This document shows positions 6,022 to 9,987 of a stretch of DNA of 9,987 nt, piece by piece. Under the pieces are notes generated by a model, which was not told the origin of the DNA, did not search any database, and saw only the letters and a list, made by a program, of their open reading frames with translations. Origin of the DNA: an uncultured Synergistales bacterium (GTDB taxonomy: Bacteria > Synergistota > Synergistia > Synergistales > Aminobacteriaceae); assembly GCA_905234205.1 (NCBI GenBank), contig CAJOGG010000093.1:1179-11165 (forward strand). The letters are read 5' to 3'. How positions within the stretch are numbered: position 1 is the stretch's first letter; every line of letters begins with the position of its first letter. The position numbers and the translations under genes were made by a program.

Positions 6022-7194
6022 ATGGAAATGTATTTAGCGGCGTTAAAGGACTTGATTCTTCAGTCAGGTTTCTTCGGCCTCACTACGGGAAATATTATCA
6101 TGCTCGTAGTGTCGTTCGTGTTGCTTTACTTGGCTATAGGGAAGGGCTTTGAGCCACTGTTGCTTGTTCCTATTGCGTTTGGTTGCTTGCTTGTGAACCT
6201 GCCTCTTTCAGGAATCTGGGACGAGTATAACGCCACTACACACACGATAGGTTTCTTGCGTTCACTTTATTACGGCGCAGAGTTTGAGATTTACCCGATC
6301 TTGATCTTCTTGGGAATCGGAGCCATGACGGATTTTGCCCCATTAATTGCTAACCCTATCACATTCTTGCTTGGAGCTGCTGCACAGTTCGGAGTTTTCG
6401 TTGCGTTCATCGGAGCTAACTGGCTTGGAGCACTCACAAACGGCCTCGTATCCTTCAACATTAAAGAAGCTGCAAGTATCGCAATTATCGGAGGCGCGGA
6501 CGGCCCCACGAGTATTTACTTAACAGTTATGCTTGGCCATACTCAAATCTTGGGCGCTGTAGCTGTTGCTGCATATAGCTATATGTCATTAGTGCCTATG
6601 ATTCAGCCTCCTGTAATCAAGCTCATGACCACAAAGAAGGACCGCGGAATTATCATGGGACAGCTTCGTCCAGTTTCAAAGCGCGAGAAAATTTTGTTCC
6701 CGATTATCTGCACGGTTGTATCAGGCTTAATTCTTCCGGCTTGTGTGCCACTTGTAGGAACGTTGATGTTCGGAAACTTGTTGAGAGAATGCGGCGTAAC
6801 TGAAAGACTTAGCAATACTGCACAGAACGAACTCATGAACATAGTAACGATCTTCTTGGCCTTGTCAGTCGGTTCAACAATGGCGGCTGATAAATTCTTG
6901 ACGGTCGGAACACTTGCTATTATCTGTCTTGGACTCGTGGCATTTGCTTTCTCAACATTCGGCGGACTCGTTTTCGGTCAGATTATGAAAGTTTTGTCAG
7001 GTGGAAAGATTAACCCGATGATCGGTGCTGCTGGAGTCTCTGCTGTACCTATGGCGGCTCGTGTAGTTCAAAGAGTTGTACAACAGGAATATCCCGGCCA
7101 CTTCTTACTCATGCACGCAATGGGACCAAACGTCGCTGGCGTTATCGGAACTGCTGTAGCTGCGGGAGTTATGCTTACACTTTTATCACGTTAA
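6022..7194 (+). CDS. Na+-translocating decarboxylase beta subunit (OadB/MmdB/GcdB family)
   Basis: A 390-residue integral membrane protein. In oxaloacetate, methylmalonyl-CoA and glutaconyl-CoA decarboxylases the beta subunit removes CO2 from carboxybiotin and couples this to Na+ export. Many hydrophobic helices are present. Family motifs include FLGIGAMTDFAPLIANP (96-112), AASIAIIGGADGPT (about 150-163, whose Asp corresponds to the essential Asp of Klebsiella OadB), and LMHAMGPNVAGVIGTAVAAG near the C-terminus. Substrate type cannot be told from the beta subunit alone. The gene is solitary here: no carboxyltransferase alpha, biotin carrier or delta subunit lies beside it. The start is taken as ATG 6022 with AAAGGA about 13 bases upstream; an in-frame TTG at 6010 sits too close to that site, and ATG 6028 is a further alternative. 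A ROK kinase follows after 84 bases. Confidence 0.93.
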   Translation: MEMYLAALKDLILQSGFFGLTTGNIIMLVVSFVLLYLAIGKGFEPLLLVPIAFGCLLVNLPLSGIWDEYNATTHTIGFLRSLYYGAEFEIYPILIFLGIGAMTDFAPLIANPITFLLGAAAQFGVFVAFIGANWLGALTNGLVSFNIKEAASIAIIGGADGPTSIYLTVMLGHTQILGAVAVAAYSYMSLVPMIQPPVIKLMTTKKDRGIIMGQLRPVSKREKILFPIICTVVSGLILPACVPLVGTLMFGNLLRECGVTERLSNTAQNELMNIVTIFLALSVGSTMAADKFLTVGTLAIICLGLVAFAFSTFGGLVFGQIMKVLSGGKINPMIGAAGVSAVPMAARVVQRVVQQEYPGHFLLMHAMGPNVAGVIGTAVAAGVMLTLLSR

Positions 7195-7235
7195 GAAATT
7201 CATAACTGCAATGCGTATTCAATGGGCATGTTTCG

Positions 7236-7254
7236 TAATGAGATATGCTCATTA
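7236..7254 (+). promoter_or_regulatory. Stem-loop just before the ROK kinase ribosome site
   Basis: TAATGAG and CTCATTA form a 7-pair stem with loop ATATG. It is followed by ATTTT and, 8 bases later, by the GGAGGAGGG ribosome site of the kinase. It could be a weak terminator or processing site between the two genes, or simply protect the 3' end of the upstream message. Confidence 0.3.
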
Positions 7255-7278
7255 ATTTTATGGAGGAGGGAAAAATTT

Positions 7279-8211
7279 ATGGCGTATTATGTTGGAGTCG
7301 ACATTGGCGGGACGAATATAAAAACGGGCGTTGTAGATTCGTCGGGAAATATTTTGGGGGAGTCAAGCGTTCCTACTGGTGCAGATCGTCATCAAGAAGT
7401 TGTGCTGCTGGATATATTGCAAACGGTTAAGGATTCAATAGCTGCTGCAAAAGTTGACGAGCGGGAAATAAAAGCTGTGGGTGTTGGATCGCCTGGCATG
7501 ATTGACTACGAAAAAGGAATAGTTATTCGTAACTTCAATCTCAACTGGGAAAATTTCTACATAGCTGACTTAATGAGCGAGGCTCTAAAAGTTCCTGTGA
7601 GGCTTGCAAACGATGCTGACGCGGCTGCACTTGGTGAAGTTGTTGCTGGGAGTGCAAAGGGTGCTAAAAGCGCAATGATCATAACCCTAGGGACTGGAGT
7701 AGGCTCCGGCTACGTAATCAACGAAAAAATCTTCAGGGGCTGCGAATGGGGCCATATGGTAATCGTACACAACGGCAGAAAATGCACTTGCGGGAGAAAC
7801 GGCTGCTTTGAGGCTTATTGCTCTGCTACAGGCTTGATAAATTCCACCAAACAAGCTATCAACGAACACCCCGACGGAATTTTGGCAAGTATCGCTAAAG
7901 AAGAAGGCGTTGTGAGTGGTCACACGATATTTGATGCTGCGGACAAGGGCGACGAGATTTCTGCAAAAGTCATTGACGAATACATAAGCGCATTAGCTTG
8001 CGGACTCGTGAACTTGATTAACGGTTTACAGCCTGAAGTCGTGAGCATAGGCGGAGGGATTGGCAAACAGGGCGAGAGGTTACTAGTTCCGTTGCGCGAA
8101 AAAGTTTACGCTGAAGTCTTCAAAGGAATACCACACCCCAAAATCGTGATCTGCACACTTGGCTATAAAGCTGGATTAATCGGCGCGGCTATGTCAGTGA
8201 GAGATATTTAA
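7279..8211 (+). CDS. ROK family sugar kinase (glucokinase-like)
   Basis: A 310-residue cytoplasmic kinase that transfers phosphate from ATP to a sugar, probably glucose or an amino sugar. In order it shows the phosphate-1 motif DIGGTNIKTGVV (8-19), the active-site NDADAAALGE (111-120, D112 the likely catalytic base), LGTGVGSGYVI (137-147), EWGH (156-159), and the ROK zinc site CTCGRNGCFE (169-178), with C169, C171, C176 and probably H159 as ligands. SIGGGIGKQG follows near the C-terminus. There is no N-terminal DNA-binding domain, so it is an enzyme and not a NagC/XylR-type repressor. The start is ATG 7279, preceded by GGAGGAGGG at 7262-7270; an earlier in-frame ATG at 7222 lacks a ribosome site. 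Sugar specificity is not determinable by eye. Confidence 0.94.
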   Translation: MAYYVGVDIGGTNIKTGVVDSSGNILGESSVPTGADRHQEVVLLDILQTVKDSIAAAKVDEREIKAVGVGSPGMIDYEKGIVIRNFNLNWENFYIADLMSEALKVPVRLANDADAAALGEVVAGSAKGAKSAMIITLGTGVGSGYVINEKIFRGCEWGHMVIVHNGRKCTCGRNGCFEAYCSATGLINSTKQAINEHPDGILASIAKEEGVVSGHTIFDAADKGDEISAKVIDEYISALACGLVNLINGLQPEVVSIGGGIGKQGERLLVPLREKVYAEVFKGIPHPKIVICTLGYKAGLIGAAMSVRDI

Positions 8212-8222
8212 CGAGAACAAAA

Positions 8223-8260
8223 AGCACCCGGAGTTTCGAGTACACGTTTCTTCGAGTGCT
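8223..8260 (+). terminator. Terminator-like hairpin after the ROK kinase
   Basis: AGCAC-c-CGGAG pairs with CTTCG-a-GTGCT (10 pairs, one C-A mismatch and one G-T) around a loop of about 16 bases. It starts 11 bases after the kinase stop. The downstream GCATTATTTACATTT is only moderately T-rich, so efficiency is uncertain. Confidence 0.5.
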
Positions 8261-8266
8261 GCATTA

Positions 8267-8294
8267 TTTACATTTCACAAAATAAGGTTAAAAT
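8267..8294 (+). promoter_or_regulatory. Promoter for the DnaJ-like gene
   Basis: A -35 TTTACA (8267-8272, five of six), a 16-base spacer and a -10 TAAAAT (8289-8294, five of six) predict a start near 8301, about 30 bases before the ATG. No CIRCE inverted repeat (HrcA site) is visible between it and the gene. Confidence 0.55.
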
Positions 8295-8330
8295 TAGTCA
8301 AGTTTTTAATGAAGGGAGAATTAATTACTC

Positions 8331-9224
8331 ATGCAATATAAAGATTACTATAAAATTTTAGGTGTATCACGGGACGCAAAACCTGATGATATTCGTAAGG
8401 CATATAGAAAGTTAGCTAAACAATATCACCCTGATGTAAATAAAGCGGCTGATGCTGAAGAAAAATATAAAGAGATTAACGAAGCTTATGAAGTTCTAAA
8501 AGATCCTGACAAGCGGCAAAAATATGACACTCTAGGAATGAATTGGCAGAGCGGCCAAGATTTTACACCTCCTCCAGGCTGGCAACATGTAGATTTTGGA
8601 GGCAACGTGGGAGATTTTGGCGGAGGCTTCAGCGATTTCTTCCAGACTTTATTTGGAAACACCGGCGGAGAATTTGACAGGTTCGGGGATATTTTTTCAG
8701 GCGCAAGAAGTTCACGCGGTAGACGCCCTATGAAACGAGATACTGAAGTTGACTTGACGCTATCACTTGAGAACGCTGTGAAAGGCGGAGTACATGATCT
8801 CGTGCTAAATGGCTCAAAGGGTAAACGCACAATAAGCACACGACTCCCCAAAGGAATAACCGAGGGCAGCCAAATAAAGCTTGCAGGAAAATCCGAGGGG
8901 GGCGGAGATATTCTGATCAACATTCACATTGCGCCGCATAAAATTTTTGAGGTCAACCAGCACGATTTAACGCGAGATTTCACTGTTCCAGTATGGCAAG
9001 CAGTGTTGGGCCAAGATATTAGCGTAGAGACTCTTGAAGGCCAAGTTACAATCAAGATGCCTCCAGGAATACAAGACGGCCAGAAATTGCGCTTACGAGG
9101 CAAGGGAATGCCAAAGCGTGACGGGACTAACGGGGACTTATACGTGAGGATTCGTGTAGAGATACCGCGACATTTAACAAGTAAGCAAAAAGATTTATGG
9201 GAGGAACTAGCGAAACTAGGGTAA
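8331..9224 (+). CDS. DnaJ-like co-chaperone without zinc finger (CbpA / type II Hsp40)
   Basis: A 297-residue J-domain protein that stimulates the ATPase of DnaK (Hsp70) and delivers client proteins. The J domain is at 1-68 (DYYKILGVSRDA..., HPD at 33-35, YEVLKDPDKRQKYD). A Gly/Phe-rich linker follows at about 70-130 (DFGGNVGDFGGGFSDFFQTLFG). The two C-terminal beta domains run from about 135 to 285 (DTEVDLTLSLENAVKGG, then LTRDFTVPVWQAVLGQDISVETLEG and IKMPPGIQDGQKLRLRGKGMP). The CxxCxGxG zinc repeats of classical DnaJ are absent, which places it with CbpA-type proteins. The ATG at 8331 has GGGAG 12 bases upstream. It appears to be transcribed from its own promoter; pgsA follows after 41 bases. 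Confidence 0.95.
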   Translation: MQYKDYYKILGVSRDAKPDDIRKAYRKLAKQYHPDVNKAADAEEKYKEINEAYEVLKDPDKRQKYDTLGMNWQSGQDFTPPPGWQHVDFGGNVGDFGGGFSDFFQTLFGNTGGEFDRFGDIFSGARSSRGRRPMKRDTEVDLTLSLENAVKGGVHDLVLNGSKGKRTISTRLPKGITEGSQIKLAGKSEGGGDILINIHIAPHKIFEVNQHDLTRDFTVPVWQAVLGQDISVETLEGQVTIKMPPGIQDGQKLRLRGKGMPKRDGTNGDLYVRIRVEIPRHLTSKQKDLWEELAKLG

Positions 9225-9265
9225 AATATTCACAAGTCCACTAAATCATAAAGGGGGAGAATAAT

Positions 9266-9829
9266 TTGCGCTCAAAAGTTTTTAACGTGCCTAACACTTT
9301 AAGTTTGCTCCGGGTATTTCTTGCGCCTCTAGTCCTGCTGTTCTTGTCATTGAAGATTGACGTGAAATTTGTATCTTTCTTGCCTGAAGTGAGCTGGGGC
9401 GATGTGATTGCGGCCATAGTGTTTATTATTGCTTCGTTGACAGACGCATTTGATGGTTATATCGCTAGACGTGATCATCTCGTTACTAACTTGGGAAAAT
9501 TTATTGACCCCTTGGCCGATAAAGTGCTAGTGATTGCGGCTATGTTGGCATTGATTGAGCTGCAGAGATTGCCGGCCTGGATCGTAATGGTGATAATAAC
9601 GCGTGAATTTGTTGTTACGGGCTTGAGACTTGTAGCTGCTGCTGAAGGAGTAGTTATAGCTGCGTCAAAGGGAGGAAAGCTCAAGACGGTGTGTCAGATT
9701 ATTGCGCTCATAATGCTTATACTTAACATACCTGGCGGAATGATTTTAATGTGGCTAGCAATGATTCTCACAGTGTGGTCAGGAATGGAATATTTAATCA
9801 AGGGTAGCAAAATTATAACTGGTGAATAA
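9266..9829 (+). CDS. pgsA: CDP-diacylglycerol-glycerol-3-phosphate 3-phosphatidyltransferase
   Basis: PgsA makes phosphatidylglycerophosphate, the committed step to phosphatidylglycerol and cardiolipin, in the cytoplasmic membrane. The 187-residue protein begins VFNVPNTLSLLRVFLAP, typical of PgsA, and contains the complete CDP-alcohol phosphotransferase motif: D60, D63, G64, A67, R68, G77, D81 and D85 (DAFDGYIARR...GKFIDPLAD). About five to six hydrophobic segments are visible, and ITREFVVTGLR (about 106-116) is also PgsA-like. The start is TTG 9266 with GGGGGAG 7 bases upstream; no nearby ATG fits. It lies 41 bases after the DnaJ-like gene with no promoter evident between, so the two may share a transcript. 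Confidence 0.95.
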   Translation: MRSKVFNVPNTLSLLRVFLAPLVLLFLSLKIDVKFVSFLPEVSWGDVIAAIVFIIASLTDAFDGYIARRDHLVTNLGKFIDPLADKVLVIAAMLALIELQRLPAWIVMVIITREFVVTGLRLVAAAEGVVIAASKGGKLKTVCQIIALIMLILNIPGGMILMWLAMILTVWSGMEYLIKGSKIITGE

Positions 9830-9878
9830 GTTTGTAGCAAAGGCACATCTCGTAAAGGGGTGTGCTATTTCTGCAAAC
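9830..9878 (+). terminator. Nested hairpin after pgsA
   Basis: Directly after the pgsA stop, GTTTGTAG (9830-9837) pairs with CTGCAAAC (9871-9878), one G-T included. Inside it GGCACA (9842-9847) pairs with TGTGCT (9861-9866). No T run follows on either strand, so termination is only suggested by the position between converging genes. Confidence 0.4.
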
Positions 9879-9879
9879 G

Positions 9880-9903
9880 AAAAATCCTGGAGCAAAACTC
9901 CAG
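9880..9903 (-). terminator. Rho-independent terminator downstream of the edge tRNA
   Basis: On the minus strand CTGGAG and CTCCAG form a perfect 6-pair stem with loop TTTTG, followed by GATTTTTC. It lies about 45 bases past the 3' end of the tRNA at the right edge and would end that transcript. Confidence 0.65.
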
Positions 9904-9949
9904 AATCTTCTCTCCCCTTCTTGATGATTACCTTATCACTATTTATTGA

Positions 9950-9987
9950 TGGAGCGGAAGACGGGATTTGAACCCGCGACCCCAACC
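9950..9987 (-). tRNA. 3' half of a tRNA, probably tRNA-Gly (5' part outside the window)
   Basis: Reading the minus strand, the window edge shows a variable region, a T stem GCGGG/CCCGT with loop TTCAAAT, the acceptor 3' strand CTTCCGC, discriminator T and an encoded CCA (9952-9950). A GCGGAAG acceptor with T at the discriminator is typical of bacterial tRNA-Gly. The anticodon is not visible, so the amino acid remains provisional. Confidence 0.85.

Noticed and set aside
7222..7278. 19-residue N-terminal extension of the ROK kinase
   Set aside because: The extension contains the GGAGGAGGG ribosome site of the true start at 7279 and lacks a site of its own; ROK proteins begin close to the DIGGTN motif.
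8486..8923. 145-codon minus-strand open frame inside the DnaJ-like gene
   Set aside because: It is fully antisense to a clear J-domain protein, has proline/serine-rich low-complexity content expected of a shadow frame, and has no ribosome site.
1..9987. CRISPR array, insertion sequence, prophage or attachment site
   Set aside because: No regularly spaced repeats, transposase or integrase frame, or target-site duplications were found. The two tRNAs show no adjacent duplicated 3' ends.

Overview
The window reads like a chromosomal segment of an anaerobic bacterium with roughly mid-40s percent GC (estimated by eye). My best guess is Synergistota: there is a solitary beta subunit of a Na+-translocating decarboxylase, a DUF362 protein, a HIT - S21 - YqeY cluster, strong AGGAGG-type ribosome sites and several TTG starts. 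This assignment is an inference from gene content; a Firmicute such as a Negativicute cannot be excluded. There is no prophage, insertion sequence, CRISPR array or other mobile-element signature.

Left half (1-4498), all on the minus strand. Transcription runs from right to left. It begins with a broken aldo/keto reductase (4498-3723), then a broken antiporter-like ND5/NuoL/MrpD-type membrane subunit (3697-2242). Each of these two neighbours has lost an internal stretch whose length is not a multiple of three. Next come a tRNA-Arg(CCG) with an extended -10 promoter just before it, a DUF362 protein, an ADP-ribosylglycohydrolase and the start of recA (265-1, running off the window). The tRNA, DUF362, glycohydrolase and recA are so tightly packed that they look like one transcription unit.

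Middle (4499-6021). A 271-base gap holds a good plus-strand promoter (4607-4635) with no gene behind it, and a structured stretch beside the end of yqeY. Then comes the minus-strand cluster HIT protein - rpsU - yqeY, with a rho-independent terminator between rpsU and yqeY. A divergent promoter region at 5857-6021 separates it from the plus-strand genes.

Right half (6022-9987), mostly plus strand. It holds a Na+-translocating decarboxylase beta subunit, a ROK-family sugar kinase, a terminator-like hairpin, a promoter, a CbpA-type DnaJ co-chaperone, and pgsA (phosphatidylglycerophosphate synthase). Convergent hairpins separate pgsA from the 3' half of a minus-strand tRNA, probably tRNA-Gly, at the window edge.

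Most of the content is housekeeping: recombination, translation, chaperone and lipid synthesis. I see no convincing new multi-gene system. The points that most deserve a second look are the glycohydrolase joined to recA, the two adjacent genes with internal deletions, and the orphan promoter at 4607-4635.
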